From assembly GCA_964485045.1 (NCBI GenBank), contig CAZAGO010000004.1, positions 1-38,564 on the forward strand: DNA of 38,564 bases, read 5' to 3'. A program made the position numbers and the translations under genes. Below are positions 21,461 through 29,101 of the stretch, one piece after another. The DNA is from CAZAGO01 sp964485045. Lineage in GTDB: Archaea; Nanobdellota; Nanobdellia; Pacearchaeales; GW2011-AR1. The stretch's first letter is position 1. Each line of letters starts with the position of its first letter. The notes beneath the pieces were generated by a model. The model searched no databases. It saw only the letters and a list, made by a program, of their open reading frames with translations, and was not told the origin of the DNA.

Positions 21461-22159
21461 ATGGGTAAAAGAATAATTTCACAGGCAAGAGGAAAAGGAA
21501 GCAAAACGTACAGAGTAAGAAGAATTGCATATCGATTTAAACTCGCTTATCCAAAAGATATCAGCGGGGAAGGAATCGTCTTGAAACTTATAAATTCAAG
21601 AGGACATACTGCTCCTTTGGCTAAAATAAAATATGATAAGGGCTTCTTCTATATTCCAGCATTTAATGGAATGGTTGAAGGACAAAAAATAAAATTAGAC
21701 ACTAATGAAATAAAAGAAGGAAATATTGTAAAATTAAAAGATGTGCCTATGAAAACAAAAATTTATAATTTAGAAGCAAAACCAAGAGACGGAGGTAAAT
21801 TCATAAAAACTTCTGGAACATATTCTGAAATAAATAAGATTATTGGAAAAGATGTTTTCATAATTTTGCCTTCAAAAAAGGAAAGGAAGTTTAATCAGGA
21901 ATGCAGAGTAACTATAGGTGTTGTTGCTGGTTCAGGAAGATTAGACAAACCAATAGTCAAAGCTGGAAAAAAACACCATATGACTAAAGCAAGAAATAAA
22001 TTATGGCCAAGAACTTCTGCTGTAAAAATGAATGCAATAGATCATCCATTTGGTTCAGGAAGAGGAAAGAATCCTAAGAGCAAAATTGCAAAAAGAAATG
22101 CTCCTCCTGGAAGAAGAGTTGGACATTTAAGACCGAGGAGGACGGGAAAAAGCAAGTAA
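21461..22159 (+). CDS. rpl2: Large ribosomal subunit protein uL2
   Basis: uL2 is needed for subunit association and peptidyl transfer. It shows the OB-fold and SH3 domains and the diagnostic C-terminal segment with AVKMNAIDHPFGSGRGKNP and RNAPPGRRVGHLRPRRTGK. The histidine of the HPFG segment is the residue near the active centre. The length of 232 aa is normal for archaea. Confidence 0.96.
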   Translation: MGKRIISQARGKGSKTYRVRRIAYRFKLAYPKDISGEGIVLKLINSRGHTAPLAKIKYDKGFFYIPAFNGMVEGQKIKLDTNEIKEGNIVKLKDVPMKTKIYNLEAKPRDGGKFIKTSGTYSEINKIIGKDVFIILPSKKERKFNQECRVTIGVVAGSGRLDKPIVKAGKKHHMTKARNKLWPRTSAVKMNAIDHPFGSGRGKNPKSKIAKRNAPPGRRVGHLRPRRTGKSK

Positions 22160-22164
22160 AAACG

Positions 22165-22560
22165 ATGGAAATAAAAAAGAAAGATTTTACATATAGAGGA
22201 AAAACTATTGAAGAATTAAAAAAGCTAGATGTAAGAGAATTTGCAAAATTCCTTGAGTCAAGACCTAGAAGAGCTGCTTTAAGACAATTTCAAGATATTG
22301 AAAATTTTGTAAGTAGATGTAGAGAAAAAGAATCTAGAGATAAGAAAATAAGAACACACAAAAGAAATCTAATAATAGTTCCTCAAATGGTTGGAATGAA
22401 AATTCAAGTTCATAACGGAAATAAATTTCTTCCTTTTGAAATAACAGGTGAAATGCTTGGACACAGATTAGGTGAATTTTCTCCTACGAGAAATAGAGTT
22501 AAGCATGGAAAGACAGGAATGGGCGCAACAAAAGGAAGTAAAGCAAAATCAAAGAAATAA
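22165..22560 (+). CDS. rps19: Small ribosomal subunit protein uS19
   Basis: uS19 sits in the 30S head. It contains the conserved VPQMVGMKIQVHNGNKFLPF (about 73-92) and the C-terminal GHRLGEFSPTRNRVKHGKTGMGATKGSKAK tail region. The length of 131 aa matches the archaeal form. It precedes uL22 by one base. Confidence 0.95.
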   Translation: MEIKKKDFTYRGKTIEELKKLDVREFAKFLESRPRRAALRQFQDIENFVSRCREKESRDKKIRTHKRNLIIVPQMVGMKIQVHNGNKFLPFEITGEMLGHRLGEFSPTRNRVKHGKTGMGATKGSKAKSKK

Positions 22561-22561
22561 A

Positions 22562-23098
22562 ATGAGCGAACAAGAAAAGAAAAAGGAATTGAAAGAAGAG
22601 AAACTTGAAAAGAAAGAAGAAGTTAAAACAGAATCTTCAAAAGAAAAACCTCTTGAAGTTAAAAAAGTAGAAAAGAAAAAAAAGCAAGAATCAAAAATAA
22701 GAGCGGTTGGAGCACCTATATCAACAAGACATTCTGTAGCTATTTGTAAATTTATAAAAAAGAAAGAAATAGAAAAAGCTATTAAACTTTTAGAAGAAGT
22801 TCTCTCAAAAAAAAGAGCGCTACCAATGAAAGGAGAGTTTGCTCATAAAAAAGGAATAATGGCTGGAAAATATCCATATAACTCCACAAAATACTTTATA
22901 AGATTATTAAAAAGTCTTCAAGCGAATGCAAATTTAGATGATGTTAAAAACCCAATAATAACTGAAGCTATTGCTAATCTTGCTCCAAGACCAAGAGGAA
23001 GATTTGGAAGATACAAAAGAAAAAGAACACATATAGAAATTATTGCAAAAGAAATTCAAAAAAAAGAAAATAAAAAATTGACAGAAGCTAAAAAATAA
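22562..23098 (+). CDS. rpl22: Large ribosomal subunit protein uL22 with charged N-terminal extension
   Basis: I set the start at the ATG at 22562, one base after uS19. An ATG at 22472 is in frame but lies inside uS19 and gives an unrelated N-terminus. The protein begins with about 45 Lys/Glu-rich residues. The uL22 domain follows, with SKIRAVGAPISTRHSVAICKFIKKK, the tunnel hairpin region and NLAPRPRGRFGRYKRKRTHIEII near the end. The charged N-terminal extension is unusual compared with typical archaeal uL22, but the C-terminal end is normal. The total is 178 aa. Confidence 0.92.
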   Translation: MSEQEKKKELKEEKLEKKEEVKTESSKEKPLEVKKVEKKKKQESKIRAVGAPISTRHSVAICKFIKKKEIEKAIKLLEEVLSKKRALPMKGEFAHKKGIMAGKYPYNSTKYFIRLLKSLQANANLDDVKNPIITEAIANLAPRPRGRFGRYKRKRTHIEIIAKEIQKKENKKLTEAKK

Positions 23099-23099
23099 A

Positions 23100-23801
23100 A
23101 TGGAAGAAAGAAAATTAGTTCAATTAAAGAAAGAAGAATTTGCTATTAGAGAAGAAATTAAGAAATCCCTTGGTAAAGGAAAAATAAGTAAGGTTAGAAT
23201 AGAGTATACTCCTATTGGAGAAAAAATAGTTATCTCTACCCATAAACCAGGTTTAGTAATTGGAAGAAAAGGAGAAAAAATAATTGAACTTACAGAAATT
23301 TTAAGAAAAAAATTCAAATTTGAAAACCCTCATATAGAAATAGAAGAAATAATGCAACCAGAATTAGACTCTCAAATAATGGCAGATGATATTGCCCTTA
23401 GCCTTGAAAAATTTGGCCCAATAAAATTCAAAGTTATTGCATATAAAACTCTCCAAAGAATAGTTCGTTCAGGCGCACTTGGAGTTGAAATAAGACTAAA
23501 TGGAAAATTGCCTAGTTCAAGAGCAAAATCCTGGAGATTTGCCCAAGGATATTTAAAAAAAGTTGGAGACAGTGCAAAAGTTGTAGATAAAGCTCAATCA
23601 ATAGCTCAAACTAAACCTGGAGTTATTGGAGTAAAGGTAAGCATACTTTCACCTCACGAAAAAATGCTTGATAATATTAAAATAGACGAAGAAGCAATAG
23701 AAAAAATAAAAAAGAGTGAGATAGACTTTGAAGAATTAAATAAAAAACCTATAAAAAAAGTAAGAGAAAAATCAAATGACAAAAAAAGCAAAAGAGATTA
23801 A
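23100..23801 (+). CDS. rps3: Small ribosomal subunit protein uS3
   Basis: uS3 lines the mRNA entry channel. The KH domain shows GLVIGRKGEKIIELTEIL (about 51-68), with the GxxG loop GRKG. The C-terminal domain has RIVRSGALGVEIRLNGKLPSSRAKSWRF. At 233 aa it is of normal length with a basic tail. It overlaps uL29 by 26 nt. Confidence 0.96.
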   Translation: MEERKLVQLKKEEFAIREEIKKSLGKGKISKVRIEYTPIGEKIVISTHKPGLVIGRKGEKIIELTEILRKKFKFENPHIEIEEIMQPELDSQIMADDIALSLEKFGPIKFKVIAYKTLQRIVRSGALGVEIRLNGKLPSSRAKSWRFAQGYLKKVGDSAKVVDKAQSIAQTKPGVIGVKVSILSPHEKMLDNIKIDEEAIEKIKKSEIDFEELNKKPIKKVREKSNDKKSKRD

Positions 23802-23982
23802 ACAAATAAGTAAGGAAGAAAGAGAAAAGAAATTGAAAGATTTAAAAGCAGAATTAATCAAAGCAAGAGTTAGTGGCTCTAAAACAGGAAGTTCAAAGAT
23901 AAAAGAAATAAAGAAAATGATTGCTCGAATACTCACACTCAAACAAGACAATGGATATATGCCCAAAATGTGGCTTGCCTAA
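23776..23982 (+). CDS. rpl29: Large ribosomal subunit protein uL29
   Basis: This 68-aa two-helix hairpin protein has the pattern SKEEREKKLKDLKAELIKARVSGS and SSKIKEIKKMIARILTL, as in archaeal uL29. It overlaps uS3 by 26 nt and aIF1 by 32 nt, larger overlaps than elsewhere in the operon. The C-terminal 10 residues (QDNGYMPKMWLA) are read from the aIF1 start region and do not resemble uL29, so its real functional end is earlier. Confidence 0.9.
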   Translation: MTKKAKEIKQISKEEREKKLKDLKAELIKARVSGSKTGSSKIKEIKKMIARILTLKQDNGYMPKMWLA

Positions 23983-24247
23983 GCAAGCGTGTGTATGTGA
24001 ACAGATTGCAAAGAGTTCGCAGAGAATACAAGTAACAACAGAGAAGAAGAAATACGGAAAAATAGCGACGATGATTTCCGGATTTGGAAGTGGGATAGAT
24101 GGAAAAAAAATCGCAAAAGCTCTAAAAAATGAGCTTGCCTGTGGAGGAACCTATAAAGATAAGACAATCGAACTCCAAGGAGATCACCAAAAGAAAGCAA
24201 AAGAAATTTTGAGAAAACTTGGTTTTCAAGAAGATTCGATTGATTAA
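23951..24247 (+). CDS. sui1: Translation initiation factor aIF1 (SUI1)
   Basis: aIF1 monitors start-codon selection on the small subunit. I chose the ATG at 23951, which gives the conserved archaeal N-terminus MDICPKCGLPKQACVC with four cysteines (C4, C7, C14, C16) of a zinc finger. The SUI1 domain follows (about 25-98), with TTEKKKYGKIATMISGFG and LACGGTYKDKTIELQGDH. Its codons are richer in G/C third positions than those of the neighbours. Confidence 0.94.
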   Translation: MDICPKCGLPKQACVCEQIAKSSQRIQVTTEKKKYGKIATMISGFGSGIDGKKIAKALKNELACGGTYKDKTIELQGDHQKKAKEILRKLGFQEDSID

Positions 24248-24258
24248 AAAACAAAAAA

Positions 24259-24648
24259 ATGGAAAAGAAAACAAAAAAAGAAAATTCACCCAAAAGTAAA
24301 AAGGGTAAAGAAAAGCAAAAAATAGAAGAAACAAAAATAGTGTCAACTTTATGCCAAGATAAAGATTGTCCTATTCATGGAAATCTTAGTGTAAGAGGAA
24401 GAATCTTTGAAGGAAGAATCATCAAAAAATTTTCAAAAAGAATAGTTATAGAATTTGAAAGAATGATATATGTTAGAAAATATGAAAGATATGCTAAATC
24501 TAGAACAAAAATACACGCAAGAATGCCTTTCTGTTTTCAAAATGAAATCGGTGTTGGTGATTTAGTAAGAGTAGGAGAATGCAGACCACTTAGCAAGATA
24601 ACACATTTTGTAGTAATTAAAAAAATAAAGTCAAAAGAAGAAAAATGA
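24259..24648 (+). CDS. rps17: Small ribosomal subunit protein uS17
   Basis: The OB-fold of uS17 is clear in VRGRIFEGRIIKKFSKRIVIEFER and DLVRVGECRPLSKITHFVVIKKI. The archaeal N-terminal cysteine loop LCQDKDCPIHG is at 31-41. A Lys/Glu-rich N-terminal extension of about 25 residues brings it to 129 aa. In many archaea the RNase P protein Rnp1 is encoded just before uS17; here only 11 nt separate aIF1 and uS17. Confidence 0.94.
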   Translation: MEKKTKKENSPKSKKGKEKQKIEETKIVSTLCQDKDCPIHGNLSVRGRIFEGRIIKKFSKRIVIEFERMIYVRKYERYAKSRTKIHARMPFCFQNEIGVGDLVRVGECRPLSKITHFVVIKKIKSKEEK

Positions 24649-24681
24649 AAATAAAAATAGAATTGTTAACTATTCCTTATA

Positions 24682-24686
24682 GGAGG
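24682..24686 (+). promoter_or_regulatory. Strong Shine-Dalgarno before uL14
   Basis: GGAGG stands 8 nt before the uL14 ATG in a 46-nt gap, one of the largest inside the ribosomal operon. Other genes here overlap or nearly touch, so this start may be translated independently of its neighbours. Confidence 0.6.
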
Positions 24687-24694
24687 ATTACCAA

Positions 24695-25096
24695 ATGAAA
24701 GCTGTAAGCGCAAAAACAACTGCAGGATTAAATATTGGTTCTTATTTAACAGCGTCCGATAATAGCGGTGCAAAAATGGTTAAGATTGTATCTGTAAAAA
24801 AAGGTAAAGGAAAGAAAGGAAAACAAGGATGTGCTAAAATAGCAGATTGGGTTAAAGTAAGTGTAAGAAAAGGAATTCCAGATATGAAAGGAAAGGTTTT
24901 TGATGCAATAATTATAAGACAAAAAAAACAATACCGAAGATTAAATGGAGAAAGAATATCTTTTGAAGATAATGCCGTTGCAGTTCTTAAAGATGATAAA
25001 GGAAATCCAAAAGGAACTCAAATAAAAGGTCCTATTGCAAGGGAGGTAGTTGAGCGATGGCCTAGCGTTGCAAAAATCGCTTCAATCGCTTATTAA
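24695..25096 (+). CDS. rpl14: Large ribosomal subunit protein uL14
   Basis: uL14 contacts the small subunit and initiation factor 6. The beta-barrel start LTASDNSGAKMVKIVSVKKGKGKKGKQGCAK (about 18-48) is typical, as is the end EVVERWPSVAKIASIAY. The length of 133 aa is normal. It starts behind a good Shine-Dalgarno. Confidence 0.95.
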   Translation: MKAVSAKTTAGLNIGSYLTASDNSGAKMVKIVSVKKGKGKKGKQGCAKIADWVKVSVRKGIPDMKGKVFDAIIIRQKKQYRRLNGERISFEDNAVAVLKDDKGNPKGTQIKGPIAREVVERWPSVAKIASIAY

Positions 25097-25097
25097 A

Positions 25098-25526
25098 ATG
25101 AAAACAATTTTTTCAAAAAACTGGAAAGCAAGTAAACAACCGAGAAAGCAAAGGAAATACATAGCAAAAGCTCCTTTAAGTATAAGAAAAAAATTTCTTT
25201 GTTCAAATCTCTCCAAAGAACTTAGAACAAAATATGAAAAGAGAAACCTGCCTTTAAGGAAAGGAGATACTGTAAAAATAATGAAAGGAAATTTCAAAAA
25301 AAGAACTGGAAAAATAACTGAAATTTATTTGAAAAATTCTAAGGTGGTTATAGAGGGAATCCAAATTAAAAAACAAGACGGATCGAAAGCGAATATTAAA
25401 ATGCATCCTTCAAATCTTCAAATAATAGAACTAAATATTGAAGATAGAAAAAGAAAAAATGCTCTAGAGAAAAAAACACAAAGAGATAAAAAGACACAAA
25501 ATGACGAAGGAGTAAAGAAAAAATGA
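25098..25526 (+). CDS. rpl24: Large ribosomal subunit protein uL24
   Basis: I set the start at 25098, just after the uL14 stop. An in-frame ATG at 25050 lies within uL14. The protein has the archaeal N-terminal FSKNWKASKQPRKQRKYIAKAPLSIRKKF, a KOW motif (GDTVKIMKGNFKKRTGKI, about 61-78) and IHPSN-like MHPSNLQI. The basic C-terminal tail brings it to 142 aa. It overlaps eS4 by 4 nt. Confidence 0.94.
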   Translation: MKTIFSKNWKASKQPRKQRKYIAKAPLSIRKKFLCSNLSKELRTKYEKRNLPLRKGDTVKIMKGNFKKRTGKITEIYLKNSKVVIEGIQIKKQDGSKANIKMHPSNLQIIELNIEDRKRKNALEKKTQRDKKTQNDEGVKKK

Positions 25527-26176
25527 GTTATTTAAAAAGACAAAAAATGCCAAAGAGCTGGCCTATTCCAAGAAAAGGAACAGCTTATGTAGTATCACCT
25601 AGTTCAGGATTAAGCAAAGGTATCCCTCTTTTAATAATCCTAAGAGATATTTTGAAAATAACAAAAGATAGAAAAGAAACAAAAAAAGCAATTAAATCCA
25701 AAAAAATAATGCTTAATAAAAAAGAAATCTTTGAAGAGAGAAGTTTAGTTAATTTATTTGATGTAATTTCTATTCTCCCTTCAAAAAAGAATTATAGACT
25801 AATTTTATCTGAGAAAGGAAAATTTTCCGTAGAAGAAATAAGTGAAGAAGATTCTATTAAAAAAACTTCTAAAATAATAAATAAAAAGAAAATAAAAGAT
25901 GGAAAAATACAAATAAATTTGATTGATGGAAGGAATATTCTTTCTGATTTAAAAACAAAGGTAAACGATTCAGTTGTTTTTTTATTTGAAAAAAGAAAAA
26001 TAGAAAAAATTCTTCCATTAAAAGAAGGAGCAAGCGTTCTTATTTTTGCAGGAAAACATATTGGAGAAAAGGGAAAGATTAAAAGTATAGATAATGAGAA
26101 AAAAATGGTAGAAATTGAGCTTGATGGAAAACCAACTAAGGTTTTAATTAAACAATTGATTGTGGTTGAAGAATGA
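25523..26176 (+). CDS. rps4e: Small ribosomal subunit protein eS4
   Basis: eS4 is found only in archaea and eukaryotes. It shows YLKRQKMPKSWPIPRKGTAYV at the start, an S4-type RNA-binding helix region (LLIILRDILKITKDRKETKKAI) and a C-terminal KOW-like region (GKHIGEKGKIKSIDNEKKMVEI). At 217 aa it is slightly shorter than most archaeal versions. It lies between uL24 and uL5, with 4-nt overlaps. Confidence 0.94.
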   Translation: MSYLKRQKMPKSWPIPRKGTAYVVSPSSGLSKGIPLLIILRDILKITKDRKETKKAIKSKKIMLNKKEIFEERSLVNLFDVISILPSKKNYRLILSEKGKFSVEEISEEDSIKKTSKIINKKKIKDGKIQINLIDGRNILSDLKTKVNDSVVFLFEKRKIEKILPLKEGASVLIFAGKHIGEKGKIKSIDNEKKMVEIELDGKPTKVLIKQLIVVEE

Positions 26177-26673
26177 AACAAAACATAATGGAAAAAATAA
26201 AGTTAGAAAAGATTATTTTAGGTGTAGGAGGAACAGGAGAAGTATTAGAAAAAGGAATTAAAATAATTGAAAGAATCACTTTAAAAAAAGCATCAAGAAG
26301 AAAATCAAAGAAAAGAATACCTACTCTTGGAGTAAGGCCTGGACTTGAAATCGGTGCTATGATAACTATAAGAAAAAATCCAGAAGAAATGCTTAAAAGA
26401 CTTTTAGTTGCAAAAGAAAATACTTTAAAAATAAAACAAGCTAGCGAAAATACCTTGTCTTTTGGAATAAAAGAATATATAGAAATTCCTGGAATGGAAT
26501 ATCAAAGAGATATAGGAATAGTTGGCTTTGACGTTACAATCACTCTTAAAAGAGCAGGAAAGAGGACTGGATTAAAAAAAGTTGGCAGAGGAAAAAAATC
26601 CACAAGACAAATAATTTCAAAAGAAGAAGTAATTAAATTCATGGAGGAAAACTTTCAAACAAAGTTTATTTAA
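26173..26673 (+). CDS. rpl5: Large ribosomal subunit protein uL5
   Basis: uL5 binds 5S rRNA and the P-site tRNA. The 166-aa protein has the family pattern IERITLKKASRRKSKKRIPTLGVRPGLEIGAMITIRKN and the region GIKEYIEIPGMEYQRDIGIVGFDVTITLKRAG. A later in-frame Met (residue 6, IMEKIKLEKIILGVG) could be the actual start, since family members begin near MxxIxIEKVxLNIGVG. Confidence 0.94.
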   Translation: MKQNIMEKIKLEKIILGVGGTGEVLEKGIKIIERITLKKASRRKSKKRIPTLGVRPGLEIGAMITIRKNPEEMLKRLLVAKENTLKIKQASENTLSFGIKEYIEIPGMEYQRDIGIVGFDVTITLKRAGKRTGLKKVGRGKKSTRQIISKEEVIKFMEENFQTKFI

Positions 26674-26674
26674 T

Positions 26675-26905
26675 ATGGGCGCAAGTGATTGGAGAAAAAT
26701 ATTGAAACAGCTTGAAAGAAAGCCAGCTGTAAAAAATAAGTTCATAAAACACTGCAAGCCAAAAGAAAGAAAGACAGGTATAGCTGTAAAAAAGTGCGAA
26801 AGATGTGGAAGATTTGGAGCACATATAAGCTCATATGGATTAAATTTATGCCGACACTGTTTCAGAGAAATCGCTACAGAAATCGGATTCAAAAAATATA
26901 GTTAG
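26675..26905 (+). CDS. rps14: Small ribosomal subunit protein uS14, zinc type
   Basis: uS14 with a zinc-binding site: C41-x2-C44 and C59-x2-C62 in KKCERCGRFGAHISSYGLNLCRHCFREIATEIGFKKYS. At 76 aa it carries about 20 more N-terminal residues than the usual archaeal 50-57 aa form. This extension (MGASDWRKILKQLERKPAVKN) is basic. The start is one base after the uL5 stop and no later ATG fits. Confidence 0.94.
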   Translation: MGASDWRKILKQLERKPAVKNKFIKHCKPKERKTGIAVKKCERCGRFGAHISSYGLNLCRHCFREIATEIGFKKYS

Positions 26906-26913
26906 GAGAAAAA

Positions 26914-27294
26914 ATGTCACAAGATATCGTTGCCGATGCATTAAATATGATGAAGAATTCCAAGAAAGCTGGAAAAGAAGAAGTAAAAATAAAAAGAATT
27001 TCAAATTTATTGATAGAAGTTTTAAAAATAATGAAACAAAAAGGAGCAATAAAAAAATATAAAATAAATACTAAAGAAAAATCTATCGAGATCACAATTG
27101 GAGAATTATGGGAATGTAAAGCGATAAAGCCAAGATTTACTGTTGATAAAAATACAATAGATAAGTACCGAAGAAGATATCTTCCATCTAGAAATTTTGG
27201 AACAATCATAATCTCCACAAATAAAGGTTTAATGACTCATGAGGAAGCCGAAGGAGAAAAAATAGGAGGATGCTTAATTGCATATTTCTATTAA
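26914..27294 (+). CDS. rps8: Small ribosomal subunit protein uS8
   Basis: uS8 organises the central domain of 16S rRNA. The 126-aa protein starts MSQDIVADALNMMKNSKKAGK, and ends with the conserved SNKGLMTHEEAEGEKIGGCLIAYFY-type segment (visible around 101-126). TAGGAGAAAAA lies before the start as a ribosome binding site. Confidence 0.95.
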   Translation: MSQDIVADALNMMKNSKKAGKEEVKIKRISNLLIEVLKIMKQKGAIKKYKINTKEKSIEITIGELWECKAIKPRFTVDKNTIDKYRRRYLPSRNFGTIIISTNKGLMTHEEAEGEKIGGCLIAYFY

Positions 27295-27295
27295 G

Positions 27296-27841
27296 ATGAA
27301 AAGAGAAATTTTACAAGAGATAGAAATTCCAGAGGGAACAAATATAACTATTGATAATGGGGAAGTAGGAGTTAAGGGGCCAAAAGGAGAGATTAAAAGA
27401 AAATTTAATCTTTATAAGATTTTTTTAGAAAAAAAAGAAGGAAAGATTTTAATTGGAAATAAAAATTCTACTAAAAATGAAAAAAGAAAAATAAACACAA
27501 CTGCAGCACACATAAGAAATATGATTAAAGGAGTTAATGAAGAATTTGAATATAAATTAAAAGTATGCTTTAGTCATTTTCCAGCGACGCTAGAACTAAA
27601 CGGAAATAAAGCAACAATAAAAAATTTTCTTGGAGAAAAAGTTCCAAGAGTATTTGAATTTTCAAAAGAAGGAGTCAATGTTAAAAACGATGGAGGAATT
27701 ATCACAATTTCTTCTTGTGATTTAGAACTTGCTGGAAGAACCGCTGCAAAATTTGAATCAATAACAAGAATAAGTAAAAGGGATAGAAGAGTATTCCAAG
27801 ACGGAATATTCATAACACACAAGCCAGGGAGAGAAATATAA
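27296..27841 (+). CDS. rpl6: Large ribosomal subunit protein uL6
   Basis: uL6 sits near the factor-binding site. I chose the ATG at 27296, one base after the uS8 stop, giving MKREILQEIEIPEGTNITID as in the family. An ATG at 27278 is in frame but inside uS8. The C-terminal domain has the expected SCDLELAGRTAAKFESITRISKRDRRVFQDGIF. Length is 181 aa. Confidence 0.94.
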   Translation: MKREILQEIEIPEGTNITIDNGEVGVKGPKGEIKRKFNLYKIFLEKKEGKILIGNKNSTKNEKRKINTTAAHIRNMIKGVNEEFEYKLKVCFSHFPATLELNGNKATIKNFLGEKVPRVFEFSKEGVNVKNDGGIITISSCDLELAGRTAAKFESITRISKRDRRVFQDGIFITHKPGREI

Positions 27842-28209
27842 TGGTTGAATTTTTGAGAAAAGGTTGGTTTAGATATTCAAAACTTGGAAAGAGAAGAAAA
27901 AATAAGCAAGTTTGGAGAAGACCTTCTGGAAGAGATAATAAAATGAGAGAGAAAAGAAGAGGATATCCTGCAGTAGTTAGCATAGGTTATGGAACTAAAA
28001 AAGAAGAAAAAGGGTTAGTACGAGGAAAAATTCCAGTAAAGATAAACACAATAAAAGATCTAGAAAAAATAGTAAAAGGAAAAATAGGCGTCCTTGGAAG
28101 AGTAGGAAAAAAGAAAAAAATAGAAATTGCTAAAATAGCTAAAGAGAAAAAAATAGAAATATACAACTTAAATCCAAAAAAAATAATAAAAAAGGAAACT
28201 AAAAAATGA
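27841..28209 (+). CDS. rpl32e: Large ribosomal subunit protein eL32
   Basis: The eL32 signature is clear: LGKRRKNKQVWRRPSGRDNKMREKRRGYPAVVSIGYGTKK (about 16-55). The 122-aa protein lacks the long N-terminal extension of some archaeal versions. It shares one base with uL6 and overlaps eL19 by 4 nt. Confidence 0.94.
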   Translation: MVEFLRKGWFRYSKLGKRRKNKQVWRRPSGRDNKMREKRRGYPAVVSIGYGTKKEEKGLVRGKIPVKINTIKDLEKIVKGKIGVLGRVGKKKKIEIAKIAKEKKIEIYNLNPKKIIKKETKK

Positions 28210-28613
28210 ACCTAAATAAGAAAAAAGAATTAGCTGCAAGGGCATTAAAAGTAGGAAAAGAAAGAATATTCTTTTTTCCTTCTAGATTAAGCGAAATAAA
28301 AGAAGCCATGACTAAACAAGATATAAGAGATTTGCATAAAGAAAATGCTATAATTGTAAAAAGTATCAAAGGGAGAAAAAGAAAACCTTCTAAAAAAAGA
28401 AAAAAAGGAGATGGAAATAAAAGAAAACCTATGAAAGATAAAAAGAAAACATACATGGCATTAACTAGAAAGCTTAGAAAGGAATTAAATATTTCAAAAA
28501 AGGCTGGAAAAATTTCAAAAGAAGATTCAAAAGAAATAAGAAAGAAAATAAGAAATAAACAATATAGAAGTAAAGCACATTTTAAAATGCAAGAAGGAGA
28601 ACTAAAAAGATGA
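28206..28613 (+). CDS. rpl19e: Large ribosomal subunit protein eL19
   Basis: This mostly helical protein has the pattern KKELAARALKVGKERIFFFPSRLSEIKEAMTKQDIRDLHKENAII and the RGRKRKPSKKRKKG-like basic hinge (about 55-75), as in eL19. At 135 aa it is a little shorter than the usual roughly 150 aa, because the C-terminal helix ends early. Confidence 0.93.
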   Translation: MNLNKKKELAARALKVGKERIFFFPSRLSEIKEAMTKQDIRDLHKENAIIVKSIKGRKRKPSKKRKKGDGNKRKPMKDKKKTYMALTRKLRKELNISKKAGKISKEDSKEIRKKIRNKQYRSKAHFKMQEGELKR

Positions 28614-29101
28614 AAGTTATGAAAAGAAGAAGGATGGAAAATAAAACTGATTATTCTAAAAGATTAAATCTTTTGAAAGGTGGAATTCCTAGGATTGTTT
28701 TCAGAAAAACAAACAAATATATCATTTCACAATATGTCGAGAGTAGTGAAGCACAAGATAGAATAGAAATAGAAGTAAATTCTAAGAAACTTTTAACAAA
28801 AGGTTGGCCAGAAAAATTTAAAGGAAGTTTAAAATCAATTCCTGCATCCTACTTAACAGGATATTCTATGGGTTTAGAAATAAAGAAAAAGAAGAAGAAG
28901 GAACCAATTGTTGATTTAGGAATGATTAGAGTTCTCCACAAATCTAAAGTATATGGTTTTTTAAAGGGATTAAAGGATTCTGGAATAAACATAAAATGTG
29001 ATGAAGAATTTTTTCCAGAAGATGATAAAATAGTAGGAAAAAATCTTAAAGAAGATTTTTCAAAACAATTTAAAGAAATAAAATCAAATTTAGAAAAATG
29101 A
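28610..29101 (+). CDS. rpl18: Large ribosomal subunit protein uL18
   Basis: uL18 binds 5S rRNA with uL5. It shows DYSKRLNLLKGGIPRIVFRKTNKYIISQYVES (about 14-45) and a C-terminal region with GFLKGLKDSGINIKCDEEFFPEDD, matching the archaeal form. The length of 163 aa is somewhat short compared with other archaea. It overlaps eL19 and uS5 by 4 nt. Confidence 0.94.
   Translation: MKVMKRRRMENKTDYSKRLNLLKGGIPRIVFRKTNKYIISQYVESSEAQDRIEIEVNSKKLLTKGWPEKFKGSLKSIPASYLTGYSMGLEIKKKKKKEPIVDLGMIRVLHKSKVYGFLKGLKDSGINIKCDEEFFPEDDKIVGKNLKEDFSKQFKEIKSNLEK

Noticed and set aside
22472..22561. Upstream in-frame start for uL22
   Set aside because: The extra 30 residues are an out-of-frame reading of the conserved uS19 C-terminus. 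The ATG at 22562 directly follows the uS19 stop.
25050..25097. Upstream in-frame start for uL24
   Set aside because: The extra 16 residues overlap the conserved end of uL14. The ATG at 25098 gives the normal uL24 N-terminus.
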